Below, piece after piece: positions 10,438 to 24,133 of a stretch of DNA of 64,000 nt; the first letter of the stretch is position 1; every line of letters starts with the position of its first letter. Source of the DNA: Hysterangium stoloniferum. Lineage: Eukaryota > Basidiomycota > Agaricomycetes > Hysterangiales > Hysterangiaceae. Below the pieces are notes generated by a model. It saw only the letters and a program-made list of their open reading frames with translations, ran no database searches and was not told the origin of the DNA. The translations under genes were made by a program, and so were the position numbers. Location of the stretch: assembly GCA_015178975.1 (NCBI GenBank), contig WHVD01000062.1, positions 310,001 to 374,000 of the forward strand, given 5' to 3'.

Positions 10438-10753
10438 ACATGCTCAATATTAACACTAGATGTGATATTTACTTACAAACTAAATCCAACCTAATAGTCA
10501 CCTTTAGTTCCACTCTTGTGTGACCCAAAATATCTATTTTAAGTAAGATTTAGTGCACAATAAAATTCATTTATTAAAGTTCATCTCCTTGGGAAGGATT
10601 TTGCAGTGCTCCAAAAGGGGTTCACCGCAGCAGTGATAATAGCTTTGTGAGTCCATAGGAATACACGAGGGAAAAATTTTTTTTTTTATTCAAGACAGAA
10701 TTATAAAACGGTATTATTTCCGGGAGAGGGAGACAACGGCTATCCTATCTAAC
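10438..10753. other. Unassigned spacer
   Basis: No gene or repeat boundary was recognised. It contains an A/T run near 10676-10686. Confidence 0.3.
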
Positions 10754-11171
10754 TAAGGTAGGCGTCACTTTAGTTCAGCACCTGTTTATGTAAGCAAAAA
10801 AGTGACCTACTCGCACTCCTTTCTGTGCTTCCACAACATAGATAATCTGTAATTAAAGCCCAGGGAAGTGGAGTTGGGATCTATTCCTCCAGTTCTCAGG
10901 TTTAAAACTTGAAAAATAATTCACCCTTGCCAAGTAGTAGGACTTACAAATTTTAACTTTTTTTTTGAGTCTCTGAATGCTTAAAAACTCATTTCCATGT
11001 GATTCTGAGATTTTCAAAATTTCGCAAGTGTCAGTATTGGCTGCTTACATAATCATCACGTGATATATTGGGCAGCCTTGTTTTAAGGGCCTAAAATTGG
11101 GAAAGAAAACTGTATTAAATTCAAATATATGTACTTAATCTTACTTACATAAAAATTCTCCTAAGAAAAAG

Positions 11172-11814
11172 TGTAAAGGGTATGCATATATACATAATTG
11201 GACTAAGGAATAATAGTTGGATTATAGTACTTTATTATTTATCTTTTATTTTCTTTCTTTACATTCTTTCTATATTTCGAGCATACCTTTATTTTGTAGT
11301 TCGAAGCTTTGTGTATACGTATGGGCACTCTTGGTGCCAAAACGAGAGACACTTTTTACCCAGCAGACACCACCTCGTAAACGACCCAGACGTCGAATAG
11401 CGAGAGGTGTCAAGGGTAACGTCTCAACTACCTATAAAGGTAGTATTCTCTCGCATACTAACGTACTTTGGACTCGAACCGCGAAGGTTGAGTTCCACTC
11501 TAAGGTCTTTGCGCTAGTCGACATTATAGTCGACTCCCGCTATCATCTCTTTACTCTAGATATTCAGCTTCGTGTTGATTATCTATTTACATCTAGCTAC
11601 AAGTTGTACTGTGAAGGTCAACTCTTTCATTCTTTCATTCTAGCCGTCAAGAGCAACTGTACAGTTGCTTTTGTGACGCATAGCGTGTCTTCTTACTAGT
11701 ACTGCTTGTCTAGTAATCTACGGTATTGTACTGTACGGTCAATACCTGCTAATAGTAGTTGAATAAACACTATTCTTTGTATATTGAACGGTCAGAATCT
11801 ATCGACTCTTCACA
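11172..11814 (+). mobile_element. Solo LTR of gypsy-D (643 bp)
   Basis: It runs from TGTAAAGGGTATGC to CGACTCTTCACA with a perfect target duplication AAAAG (11167-11171 and 11815-11819). It is the same length as the 3' LTR-D at 61349-61991. It lies within the mariner-like element. Confidence 0.92.
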
Positions 11815-11925
11815 AAAAGAGGGTATAGCTGCACATGTACTTGTGCAGTAAGCTGTGCACTTGATCACAGGCCATATTACATAAGCAGCACAGTGGCAAA
11901 TGGGTGGTTGCACAGTTCTACTACC

Positions 11926-12090
11926 ATGCCTAAGAAGTCTAAAGCTGCACAATCTCGCATCAAAAACCTTGGATCCAAGGCACAACAAAAGCCCTCAGTG
12001 ACAATCAAGGATGTCCCAGATGAAAAGATACCATGGCCATTGTACATTACCTCCAATCATGCTTGCACAAGTACGGCAAGCTCAAATTAA
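11926..12090 (+). pseudogene. 54-codon remnant of a transposon-encoded protein
   Basis: The frame starts MPKKSKAAQSRIKNLGSKA, a basic N-terminus followed by a conserved-looking VTIKDVPDE segment. From memory, similar N-termini precede DDE transposase-like ORFs in agaricomycetes; I could not test this. The frame ends soon after in unrelated residues. It lies in the right half of the TA-flanked element, which supports a transposon origin. Confidence 0.4.
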
Positions 12091-12401
12091 TATGCCTGTA
12101 CCATTATAGTGACTCCAATTCATTTTTTGACTTCATAATAAATTTTTCAAAAATTTGATTCGCAAATTTGGCCGCTCTTGGTGCTTAGTAATATGATTAC
12201 ATAAGGTGCTGAATTAAAGTGACGCCTACCTTATAAGGCGAGCAGCGCTAGTGTTCTGCGCCTAACTGCGGGTGTTATTTGCCTTCGTGTGTCATGAGCT
12301 TTCCTAATTAATATCTTACTTGAGCCATGGGCGCTACACTGTGGCTTTTGCATTGCATACCTATCGTAGAGGCTTCACTTGGACGAGTGTGATCGACGAC
12401 A

Positions 12402-15166
12402 ATGGATACATTGGAAACGCGTTCGAGGGACGTCCAAGAGCGTACTTTCTGTAAATGGTTCGTTGTCTGTTGAGGAGATACCTTGGTATGCTGATGGCTT
12501 CATTCGAAGGCTTAATACCAAATTAGAGATGCATAATTATCCCCCAATGACATCCCTAGTTAAAGATCTTTCAGATGGCGTACGCTTAATACAACTTATG
12601 GTACCGTTTTTTATTTTTATCCTTGACCGTTAATGTGATAGTTCTTGCTAGGAAATTATGGGTGCGGTCTTGTCTGTTTTCCGCTAATGGGTGTTAAACT
12701 AGGTTATACTTAGGTGACGTCTCTTTGGGACGCTATAATAAGAATCCTAGAATCCGTGTGCAGAAGGCGGAGAATGTCACTATGGCTCTGGATTTTATTG
12801 CCAGTCGAGGTGTTAAACTGACTAACATAGGTCCCGAGGGTGAGCATTTCGCCTGACCCTGAACAGTGATGCTCTATGCGCAATTGTCAGACATAATAGA
12901 TGGGAACCTTAAGCTCATCCTGGGCATGATATGGACCCTTATTCTTCGTTTTACTATTGCCGATATCAAGTATGCGGCACTATCCTCACTGTCAGATGCT
13001 AGTGTTCATTTATCACTAGCGAAGAGGGTCTTTCTGCAAAAGAAGGTCTCCTTCTGTGGTGTCAGCGCAAAACAGAGCTTTACGATGAAGTCGATGTGCA
13101 AGACTTCTCTTATAGTTGGAGCGACGGTTTAGCACTGTATGTGACATCTTCCTGATACATGTTCGTTGTTAAAATATATCTTACAGATGTGCACTCATTC
13201 ATGCTCATCGGCCCGACCTCATTGACTTTATTTCCCTAGACAAGGTGAGATCTGGCGTGTATGAAATACCTCATATCTTCATCCTATTTTCGGGTAGTCG
13301 AATAAGTATGCGAATACCCAATTGGCCTTTTCCGTCGCTGAGAAGCATCTCGGAATCCCAGTGAGTGAATCTTGGTGGTGTATATCACTATCGTATCCAT
13401 ACCTACAACCCCGCTTTCAGCAACTTCTAGAGGTAGAGGATCTCTGTGATGCTGTCAAGCCTGATGAACGTAGTGTTATGACATATGTTGCGTCATTCTT
13501 TCACGCATTCTCTTCTCAAGGTAACCTCGAGTATATTGTTTCTTTATCTCGTTCACCCCAGTTATCGACGCTTTAGATCAGGCCGAGACCGTATCGCGCC
13601 GTGTTGTCAAATTTGCCGAGCTCATGCAATCCGTCTGGACAAGTCAAAATGACTACGAACAGCGTGCTCAGGCAGTAAGTCCTGTCTTTTATGCAGCTGG
13701 GTTACTTTCATGTCATCACTCTAGCTACTTGCAGCCCTTTCATCCACGCAGTCCCAGTGGGCGGCATCTAGTTTTACGGGCTCTTATGCTGATGCTAAAA
13801 GTCATTCCGCTGCTTTTCAAGAATATAAATCGAGCAAAAAGCGCCAATGGGTTACCGAACGTCAAGATTTAGTTACACTTTTTGGGAATGTCCAGACAAA
13901 GCTTAAGACATATGGGTTAAGAGAGTGGAAACCACAGCGGGGACTTGATGTTGCGGTTGGTTCTGGCGTCATGCTTCAAATGTCGCGCCGTGTATGTATG
14001 GTCTGACATGTCTCTCAGGATCTTGAATTGGCGTGGAAGGAACTCTTAGTATCAGAAGCGCGCAAATCACGGTCCATAAATGCTCAAATACGAAAGTAAA
14101 ATCCGCTTACGTCTTCAGCACGGTGATTTTACTAACGTATGCCGGGTCAGCATCAAGGAATCATTACGGCATAAATTTTCAGATCTGGCTAATTCATTTG
14201 AACGGCATCTACAGTCTATTTCTTCCGAAATATCAGCCTTAGATGGACCTTTGGAGGTTGCTTTTTCGCTATAAATCTAGTATGTCGGTGTCTGACAAGT
14301 TTTGCGACCTTGCATCCCATAGGTTCAGCAACAGCAGGTTCAGGACATTCAGAAAAGGCTGAAACCCCTCGAAGATGGTCTCGCGGATCTTTTAAGTGTC
14401 GAAGACGAATGCAGAGCAGCGAATGTTGAAGAAAATGACTACACAGTATTTACTTACCAGGATTTGGCGTTTGAACTTGAGCTTGTCGTTCAGGCTATCA
14501 GCAAGAAGATCACATTCATCGACAACCAGGTGGGTCTTATACATCTAGTAAGTTTGGATCACTTGACAGTTGCTACCACAGATTGTGTCGCGAAATATGT
14601 CGAATCTCACACCAGCGCAGCTGGAACAATTCGAAAGCACATTCAGGTACTTTGATCGTGAAAAAACCAATACTTTGGATGTCGATGAGATGGCGGCCGC
14701 CCTTGCCAGTTTGGGCATAGTGTATTCTGTATGATCCCTGCTTGAAATTTGTGCTTTCCGCTTGCTTACTTGGGACATAGGACGGAGATTTAGATACAAT
14801 ATATTCCCAACTGTTAGATGATTACGGGGCGGTGACTTACGAAGCTTTCATTAATCTGCTGGTAAGCTTATCTCATACGTACACTTCCTCAGAATCTATC
14901 TGAAGATTTTCAGGTGGATATCATGGAAGATCAAACGTCGCCGGAACAGTTGCGTGACGCATTCCGGGGCATTGCTAATGACAAGGTGCGAGGCCTGGTT
15001 ATTGGCTACGCTTATTACTTATATCTTTTCTTAGCCGTTCGTGACAGAATTAGACCTGCGGCTTGCACTGTTACCTGCGGGATCGATTGAATATCTGCGG
15101 GAGGCGATGCCTAGGGCAGGCGAGGAATTGGACTATGAATCGTGGCTAGACCAAGTATTTGCATAG
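12402..15166 (+). CDS. ain1: Alpha-actinin (actin cross-linking protein)
   Basis: Eighteen exons joined by GT-AG introns of about 50-70 nt give 1,851 nt in frame, or 616 residues; fission yeast Ain1 has a similar length. Exons: 12402-12457, 12510-12600, 12652-12661, 12714-12839, 12891-12969, 13020-13136, 13187-13244, 13298-13360, 13421-13520, 13577-13674, 13725-13955, 14019-14095, 14151-14256, 14323-14529, 14582-14728, 14781-14861, 14914-14985, 15035-15166. Two calponin-homology domains (about residues 10-230; [31 protein letters not shown]) bind F-actin. A spectrin-like coiled region follows (about 250-470), then a C-terminal EF-hand pair. The first EF loop ([12 protein letters not shown]) lacks the usual glycine and has poor calcium ligands. 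The family forms antiparallel dimers that bundle actin, notably at the cytokinetic ring. The start ATG is the first in frame with the CH domain. Exon 3 has only 10 nt. Confidence 0.95.
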
Positions 15167-15384
15167 TATTTAGATGTTAAAGCACATTCCTAATCATCGC
15201 TATGGATATCATATCTGCAAATTCGTCATTTTTGAGCCTGGTCGCCAGCAATCGATGAGATACGCAGCGTGGGAACCTGTGACTCAGGGGTTACTGTGAG
15301 CACAGCCGCCCAACCATATCTCTATAAATCAGTCATCTCCACCAACGTCTACTCCCCAACCATTTATACTTCCTCTATCGCATC

Positions 15385-15957
15385 ATGGTGAGTACTTGTT
15401 TCCTTCATATCTATTGGTTCATTGATTATTCTGTGAACCAACTTAGCCACTCTCTGGGGTAGAACTTAGTGATGGATGTGTGGAAAAGTTTCAGGAGCTC
15501 AAGCGGGGGAAAAAGCTCAAGTATATCATCTATGCAATCAGCGGTGATAATAAGAAGATTGTCGTTATGAATGCATCCGATTCATCCTCGTATGATGACT
15601 TCCTCTTGGAACTTCCATCGGATGACTGCAGATGGGCAGTCTATGATTTCCATTTCGAAAAGACAGGTGAGGGCCAACGGAGCAAGATGTGCTTTTTCTC
15701 TTGGTTTGTCAGTTATTGCCTTTAAGTACAAATATTTACCGCCTTCTTTAGGTCACCCGATGGTGCCAAAGTAAAGACCAAGATGGTGTACGCGTCCTCG
15801 AAGGATGCCCTTCGCAACGCCCTCGGTATTTCCATTGAAATCCAAGGCACGGATACGGATGAGGTTGAGTATGAATCTGGTGTGTTGTAAGGTCCTATTT
15901 CGCTGGCCTCTACTAATCTTGTGTGTAGTTCTCGACAAAGTATCTCGCGGACACTGA
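15385..15957 (+). CDS. cof1: Cofilin / actin-depolymerising factor
   Basis: Four exons (15385-15387, 15447-15703, 15752-15879, 15929-15957) give 417 nt, a 138-residue protein, close to yeast Cof1. The first exon is the ATG alone. The single ADF-homology domain includes the conserved WAVYDFHF strand and the actin-binding helix region [15 protein letters not shown] (about residues 90-107). Cofilin binds ADP-actin, severs filaments and recycles subunits in the cytoplasm. It lies 218 bp after alpha-actinin in the same direction, so two actin regulators are neighbours. Basidiomycetes do not generally use operons, so the pairing is noted without claiming co-transcription. Confidence 0.96.
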
Positions 15958-16199
15958 GAGCCCCTACCACTTTTGTGTCTCATCGTTCTTACTTTCTTTG
16001 TTGTTTCATCAAATCTTATCATCCAATGTAGAGACAACGAGTTAGTTCGGTAATACATCGAATAATCTGTATCATTTGTCTGACAGTGGGATGAAGTGCT
16101 GAATGAGCCACAATTTCATTCCAACTACTTCACCACTTTATCGCTGGTACTGTCTGTATAATCACAAAATGGAAATACAGACAGTTTCGGTCCAGAGCA

Positions 16200-18774
16200 C
16201 TAAATCACATCGACATTAATGACTTTGATGTCTTCGTAGGGTTTGTCCGCTTTATTAGTGCGGACATTCTCAATTGTGTGCACAACCTCGAGGCCTTGCA
16301 TAACCCGTCCGAATATGGTGTGCTTTTTATCTAACCAAGGTGTTGCAGTTGTAGTGATAAAAAATTGCGAGCCATTGGTACCTGGGCCTGCATTCGCCAT
16401 GCTCACAGTGTAAGGCCTAGTTCTGCATCAGGAACAAGGATATGGCCAAAATGGGAGGAAAGCTCACCGATCATGTCTCAAATCATCACTGAATTCGTCC
16501 TCGAACTCTCGCCCCCATATAGATGTGCCGCCTGTGCCGTCCCCAAGTGGGTCACCGGTTTGAATCATCTAATACAAAGAAAGGATCAGGAAGCGGATGA
16601 ATTTAATCCCAGTGTGCTGCTCACAAATTTGGGTATGACACGATGGAAAATAACACCTTCAAAATATCCAGACCGTGCGTGACCAACAAAATTTTCGACG
16701 GCTTTCGGAGCTTTATCAGGAAAGAGGCGAAGATGCATGTCACCCTCTGTTGTATGAATGACTGCTGACGAGGCAACAGGGGATAGTACAGTGCCTTGAA
16801 CGGGCTGGGAGGATGCCACCGTTTGCTCTTCACGGGTGGGTCGTTCATTGAAAACATCACGATCACCTTGACCCTTGTTATCTCTTAGAAAGGACAGTCA
16901 ATCTAATTATATTGGCATAGCTGCAAAAAGCGTAAACATACTCGGGTTCAGTGCGGGTAAACATGTAGAACCGTTGTCGTTTGTAAGCAGTGCAAAAAAG
17001 AGTCGGATCCCGTGCCTCACGATCAGCAAGGATCGGATTCGTAGATGCTGCCATTGCCTGGAACTATCGTTATGAACTGGACAAACTAAATAGTATAGAA
17101 AGACAAACAGCGGTTTTGAACCCTAGCTTGGCGGGTGCACCTTGATAAAGGCTCAAATTTAACCATCTGCCAGTTTCATCTTTTCCTAATAGCCGGGTTA
17201 CACGGTTAGTCAATGTATTGACAACTACCGATGTGGTTAAAATAGTACTCAGAACCATGGAGTCATGGCGTTGTTTACTCACCCTTAATGCCAAGCAAAG
17301 TGGGGTAGAGGATAAAATTGCCACTCTCATCCCATACCACATTCATAGTTGCAGCTGCCTTCTTCCCTTCCCCTTCTTTTTCCAAATCACGCTCAACGGC
17401 AAGCCTCCTACCAAACTCCATGTCGTCCATCTTGTGTACAGCAGTACCAGCCTGTTGCATTTCCTGAATTGCGGTTAGAGATTCATCGTATTTACGGGTC
17501 ATTTTTCCAGTGAGGAAGTTGAAGATGCGAATCTGACGATCAAACATGGAGAGCGTGACAAAGTGAGAGCAGTTGGGAGAGAAGGTCAGGGAGGTTGGCG
17601 TGCTTTTTGTCTATGATTGATTAAGTTCAACAATCTGCTTCAAGGACACGCTCGATTGTAGGTCCCTCTACCTTTTTGAACTCATACAGATCAGTTGAGC
17701 TTTTGAGCTCCCATAACCCATGAATATATCGAGGGGTTTCCCATGGTTCTTGAGGTTTCCAGTACTCTATAAAGCCAGACTCATCCGCTGACACTACTGT
17801 GTCATAACGGTCTGCATACTAGAAGACACAGAATATCAGTTTTTATTCATGCGGTGGGAAATTCATAAAATTCAAAAACTGACAGCCATTATATGCACAG
17901 GATATCTATGCAGGTTCTCAACGAGTTGGAGGACCTTACCTTCACCTCTTCCATCATATATTCGGATACACCCTGTGGCAGTATCGGAGCTGTTGGCGGG
18001 CTTAGATATGGGATCTGCAACAAGTGTTATCCTACTTACATGGCAAGAAGTCCCTGAGCTTGACCTTTACGATGGACCCAACAGCATGTCAGTGGCCTGA
18101 AATCCAAATTTATCATGTTGATCATGTCTTAACAGAACGGATTCCGTGACATGGAGAACAATGCGATACGAATAAGCCTTACCGAAATTGAGAACATCGA
18201 ACACTTTAGCTGTGCCATCTTCTGCAATACTTGCGAAAAGAGTGCCGTCTGCACTGGCTGAAACAGCGACAATTGGCGTGAGATGTGCACGATAGTGTTT
18301 CACAAACTCAATGCCGGTTTCTCGCTTTTTCCAGAGTTTTACATGGCCATCAACTGAGGTGGTAATAATGAACTCTGTCCTGCGTAACTATATATAAGAT
18401 AGAGGCGGAAAATACAGAAATTGGAAAACAACACACTTGGTCACGGTAACGAAGTTGAGCACATCTCTATGCATGAAACTTTTGGAGTAACGATCTGCAC
18501 TTGGAAGATGATCTAAGAAAAGCCGCTCGTGAGGGAGAACTAGACAACGTCAGATAAATGGTAGAGACAGGTGTAAAACGGGTTTACCTTTCCGTCTCTT
18601 TCTGATAACAGCGGTGTCTGGCATGGGCATTGGACCAATATCATCGTCGTCCTCGTCGTCGTTGTCGAGATAAGTCTTGCTATTGTCATTATCGATTTTT
18701 TCATCGTGTCTCAAACGCTTGCCTAAAATGGAAGGGTCTTCCTCTGCGTTAGTAGCAGCGTCTTCAAAGGGCAT
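16200..18774 (-). CDS. PPWD1: WD40-repeat cyclophilin, PPWD1 type (peptidyl-prolyl isomerase)
   Basis: The gene is minus strand with several short introns; the stop is at 16200-16202. The N-terminus is acidic ([16 protein letters not shown]) with a basic RKRRKG stretch. WD40 blocks follow ([29 protein letters not shown] split here for length, [33 protein letters not shown]), matching the order in human PPWD1. A C-terminal cyclophilin domain has the catalytic FHRVI arginine, [11 protein letters not shown] and the [13 protein letters not shown] loop. The family is associated with spliceosomes and isomerises prolyl bonds. The first ATG in the frame is at 18774; nine upstream codons are open but begin with GTG, so I prefer 18774. 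Exon borders such as the one near 16635 (F before MIQTGDP) use GT-AG. It is convergent with cofilin (242 bp apart) and divergent from VDAC. Confidence 0.93.
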
Positions 18775-18910
18775 TGCGCAAGAACAAGACGAATGAGCCA
18801 CAGCTGGGAACCGTGACCTTCGGAAGTAGCCGGACTGGATAGTTTAAAAAAATAGACGCTTATTCCCCTTGTCCCCTTCTGTCGCCCGAGTTGCACACTG
18901 AAATTTGACT
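18775..18910. promoter_or_regulatory. Shared upstream region of PPWD1 and VDAC
   Basis: Only 136 bp separate the two divergent start codons. A CT-rich stretch (TTCCCCTTGTCCCCTTCTG) precedes VDAC, as is common upstream of highly expressed fungal genes. A bidirectional promoter is an inference from spacing; no defined factor site was identified. Confidence 0.4.
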
Positions 18911-20247
18911 ATGTCTCTTCCCCAGCCAGTTCCCCCATCCTGGAAGGTTCGTTCGTTCGTTTTTAAGTATAGAAGACTTGGAATTTAAATTCCTTCAGGA
19001 CTTGGGCAAAAGCTCAAATGACTTGTTGGGCAAAGATTTCCCCATTCACGGAACTGCTCTTGAAGTAAAGACCAAGACGCCTTCCAACGTCACTTTCAAG
19101 GTTATTTGTCTACTATTTCTTCTTCCGGCTAAGGCTCACATCGCTACGCCTGAAGGTCGCTGGTTCTCGTGACTCAAAGACCACAGGCATTACTGGTGAC
19201 GTTGAGGCTAAGTATGTCGATGGCAAGAATGGACTCACTTTCACCCAAATCTGGACCACCCACAATATTCTCCGCACCAAAGTAGAGCTTGAGAATCAGA
19301 TCGCCAAGGGTCTCAAACTCGACCTCGAGACCTCTCTCATCCCTGATAAAAGTTCCAAACATGCCATCCTCAATGCTGTCTACAAGCAGCCCGGCCTTCA
19401 TTCAAGAGCCTTTCTCGACATCTTCAAGGTAAATGCAACATACCATCCTGTGCACTCACATTTAAACTGTGGAACCTCAATGCTGCTTTTAGGGCCCAAC
19501 CTTCACTGCTGACACCGTTTTGGGCCGCGACGGTTTTCTTCTAGGTGCCGAAGCATCTTATAACGTTACCGAGGGAAAAATTACACGCTACGCTGCCGCC
19601 GCCGGCTTCAGCGCCCCCGAATATGCCGTTACTTTACACAGTCTCAGCAACCTTACCACGTTCGCCGCCAGCTACTATCATTTAGTCAGCCGAGACGTGG
19701 AGGCCGGTGCCAAAGCCGTGTATGACACCAAGGCCACCACCAGCAACGTTCACTTGGAAGTTGGTGCCAAGGCGTACGTAATGTGATGTTCATGGTGAAA
19801 GCCAGGATCTGAGTAAACCGTTTTGACTTATGATATTCTAGCTATCTTGACTCTGCAGCTTTCATCAAGGCTAAGGTAATTCTCTTACGCATTGCAGATA
19901 CTCCATGTTAAACTAATTTATTCATTCAGATTAACTCTGGTGGAATTCTTTCCCTTGGCTGTACGTTTTGAGTATCGTCCGTTCAAATAGATCAAGCTTA
20001 CATCATGTGTAAATAGACACCCAGGGTCTAAGGTATGGGCTATCCTATGGTATGTTATTATACTTCCCTGACATCCTTTGTAGGCCTGGCGTCAAGGCAT
20101 CGTTCGGCCTTGCACTCGACACGCAGAAGCTCAACGACGCGTCGTCTCCTGTTGGACCTGCCCACAAGGCAAGTGTTTCTTACCCGTGTCAGCCTACTAC
20201 AGTTAAACTTTTAAAAGGTTGGCGCTAGCTTCACCTTTGAGGGATAA
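18911..20247 (+). CDS. por1: Mitochondrial outer-membrane porin (VDAC)
   Basis: Nine exons (18911-18946, 18999-19100, 19156-19428, 19493-19773, 19842-19875, 19930-19960, 20017-20032, 20084-20168, 20218-20247) give 888 nt, 295 residues, within the usual VDAC range. The N-terminal helix (MSLPQPVPPSWKDLGK), the repeated amphipathic strands, and the C-terminal part (YTQGLRPGVKASFGLALDT) match the eukaryotic porin family. VDAC forms a 19-stranded beta-barrel that passes ATP, ADP and other metabolites across the outer membrane. The last intron (20169-20217) begins with GC, not GT; using GT instead would break the frame. Exon 7 is 16 nt. The convergent neighbour ends 320 bp away. Confidence 0.96.
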
Positions 20248-20566
20248 TCATTAATATCACTGTTGTCTCCTCGTAAATAAATGAATATTTTTTGAGTGTC
20301 TTGATTGTCATGGGCAGGCCTTCAACTTTTTATAAATACTCAAAACGTCATGCGAAAAATGATGTGAATGCGAAAATCACTCTAGCTTAATAAAAGTATA
20401 CTCGATTGCGACACTGGTTCATAAAAGATAGCCGGCCAAGGACTTCGATTTGATAAAGGGATGCTGCTAGTTACATTAAACACAGGAACAAAACTACAAT
20501 ATTTGAGAAAAAATGTAATTTACTTTATAACTTTGTTTCAGAAATTATAAGCAAGGAGGGGGGGTA

Positions 20567-22545
20567 TCAATAAGTGTTGAAAGAGCCCTGGTCAGTCACC
20601 TTTGCCAGCAAGGACCCTGACTGAAAGCGATTCTTTGTAATACTCGGTCTGGTCGTACTTACTTTGACGAACGGTGCAGTCCGGGCTGAATTTAAGCTCT
20701 TCTCAGGAATTTGCAGCGCAACAGAAGTATCATTCACTAAGGATGGAGTGGTTCCGGGTATACTGAATAAAACTGTTCGCTCTTTGTGAAGTACATAAGA
20801 CTGATGAAAATGAATAGTCCTCAGTCTAGCTTCATATGTTGAAGTACATTAAACTTACTCTAGCGAGTAAAATTCGTTCCATCCAACATGAGCCATCATT
20901 CTGGTCGCAGGCAAAGATATGGAGATAATCCGCAGGATTTTCGAATAAAGTTAGGTTGTCCGTCGACTTCACGGCAAAAACGAATGGCTTAGGCGCCTTA
21001 TGTAGACGCGAGACATAATAACAGTCAAAATTAGACAAAGAACATAGAAATGTTGAGTCTTTTCCCTGTCTTTGGTTTAAGATACTTGCAACATATCACA
21101 TCACAACAACGTACTGTGTTGTTTTTACACAGCCACAAACTGTGTTCTCTCAATTCCATCCAGCGTTTGGTCCATTTGCCACGCTTGCTCTCCCACTGGA
21201 TATAGCCACCAAAAGTAGGAGAACTTGCTGGTATGGCATTGCGTGCTAGTACGGCCGCTAGGGGCGTTCGCTTAATCATAAACGCATTCATCCTGGTGTT
21301 ACTGTTCCAAGAAGCGTACACCTCGTTGGGCAGCTCATAATTACGTAACGGTCGTTCTTGAAAGATACATTAGTGAAAAATATTGCAATAGATGCGCGTG
21401 AACTATACCCATGCCGAATTCTTGAGCTATTTCCCATAGCATCCATCCACCTGCTTCACTCAACGCTTCGTCCTTCAATTCACCTTGCCTGGCGACAGCG
21501 TCCAATATATCACCTGCGCGAGTCTGAGGTCGAATCTCCACGGTGTTGAAACGTTGCATATCGCCCACAAACACTCGCTGCTGAATCGCATCTGTGTCTA
21601 AAACATGTTGCTTGGTATCTGGAAGAGTGGGTGATAAGGCCGGAAGGGGAGGCACGGCGTTGTTTCCGGCTGACGTACGGGCTCTGTGGAGTACTCGATG
21701 GGAGGCAGCCCCACTGAGAGATATCGTACGCGAACGCACGAGTTTAGACTCATGCTGATCAGGTTTATCATTCAAATGGGACTCTGTTGCAACTCGTTTT
21801 GGAAGCTCTCCTTGGCGGGAGGCTACATCCGGTTGTCGCAATGTTGTCGCCGATTGGGTATCTTCGACTGGACGCTGTGACATCATACGAGTGACTATCT
21901 GCGATGCACTAGGATACACGCCTTGACGTGGAGACATCGGTCTTTGGGCATGGCTGATGGACTTGTTCCGCGGTCTCGCAGATGAAATGCTACTCGGAGC
22001 AATTTGGCTGGACCCTGGGTGTTGGCATGCATGACGAGGCAAAGGAAGAGACATCTGTCGCGGATCAGGACGGCGAAAAGTCGAAGGTGAGCACAGAGAA
22101 GATGATACAGAGGTTACGGATCCAGGCTTTGATGAACTGGATGAATGCTGCAAAAGCGTGTGGGTCAAATCCTGGCCGGGGACAGGATCTGGACGAGACT
22201 ACGGCCATGTTTCATCGATACCATTGCAAAGAAAGATGGGCTAAGGTTACTCACAGACCGAACTTGTCGACCAAAGGCGAGCCGTTCCTTTCGTTTGCGA
22301 TCCCTATCGACCTTCTCCTTGATACGAATAGACTTTTGGGCCTTAAGAGCACCAGGTATGCGTTGTGCAAGGGGTATATCGTCCTCAGAATCGTCTTCTT
22401 CCTGAGTGACCTCCTCCTCGTCCGTTTGTGAATCTGACTCTTCATCGTCCGAAAAAACTGAGCCAACGGGATAAAGCTCCCTACTATTGCTATCACTACC
22501 GTAGGCTGTCCGATGATACCTTTCATGACCAGCATTTTCAGACAT
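20567..22545 (-). CDS. Ras-association (RA) and pleckstrin-homology (PH) domain protein
   Basis: The ATG at 22545 opens an acidic, low-complexity N-terminus (SDDEESDSQTDEEEVTQEED). An intron near 22170-22255 then joins to a serine- and proline-rich region (residues about 120-330). An RA-like segment follows (RVFVGDMQRFNTVEIRPQTR, genomic about 21450-21600). A PH domain spans introns at about 20850-21240 (GYIQWESKRGKWTKRWMELR, then FVFAVKSTDNLTLFEN). The stop is at 20567. An RA-PH tandem occurs in MRL and GRB7/10/14 adaptors and in uncharacterised fungal proteins. It suggests a Ras/Rap-type GTPase and phosphoinositide reader at the membrane, perhaps in polarity. I am confident of the domains and unsure of the biological role. 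The last possible intron (42 nt near 20610) keeps the frame whether or not it is spliced. Confidence 0.82.
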
Positions 22546-22801
22546 CGTAGACGCAGGGAAGAAACAAGGGCGTCCGCCGTGCGCCCGTGAATCAACGATT
22601 GGACAATATATGGGACGCTGACAAATCTGATGATCAATGCGACCAGTTTGGTTCGCTGACTTTCATTCGATAAATACCCAGCTGGCTCAGTTTCGCTCTC
22701 TCTTTCGGTCCATCGTCTATTCATTAACTGTGATTACTTCGCAGAACAGCTCCATATCTCAAAAACCGTACTATCATCGCGATTTTAACTTAACTTCAAA
22801 G
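22546..22801. promoter_or_regulatory. Shared upstream region of the RA-PH gene and thioredoxin reductase
   Basis: 256 bp separate the two divergent starts. No TATA box or stress element could be assigned with confidence. The bidirectional role is inferred from spacing only. Confidence 0.35.

Positions 22802-24133
<1,332 letters not shown>

Larger units (their letters stand above)
10756..12231 (+). mobile_element. Tc1/mariner-like element with TA duplication, non-autonomous
   Basis: The left end AGGTAGGCGTCACTTTA (10756 on) is matched in reverse at the right end (to 12231), and similarity extends to about 38 bp per arm. TA flanks both sides (10754-10755, 12232-12233), as expected for Tc1/mariner. 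A solo LTR-D (11172-11814) was inserted later. The only protein trace is a 54-codon frame at 11926-12090, so most of any transposase is missing. The right end is only 170 bp from the alpha-actinin start codon. Confidence 0.75.

Noticed and set aside
18550-18801. Start of the PPWD1-type gene at 18801
   Set aside because: That codon is GTG; the first ATG in frame is at 18774.
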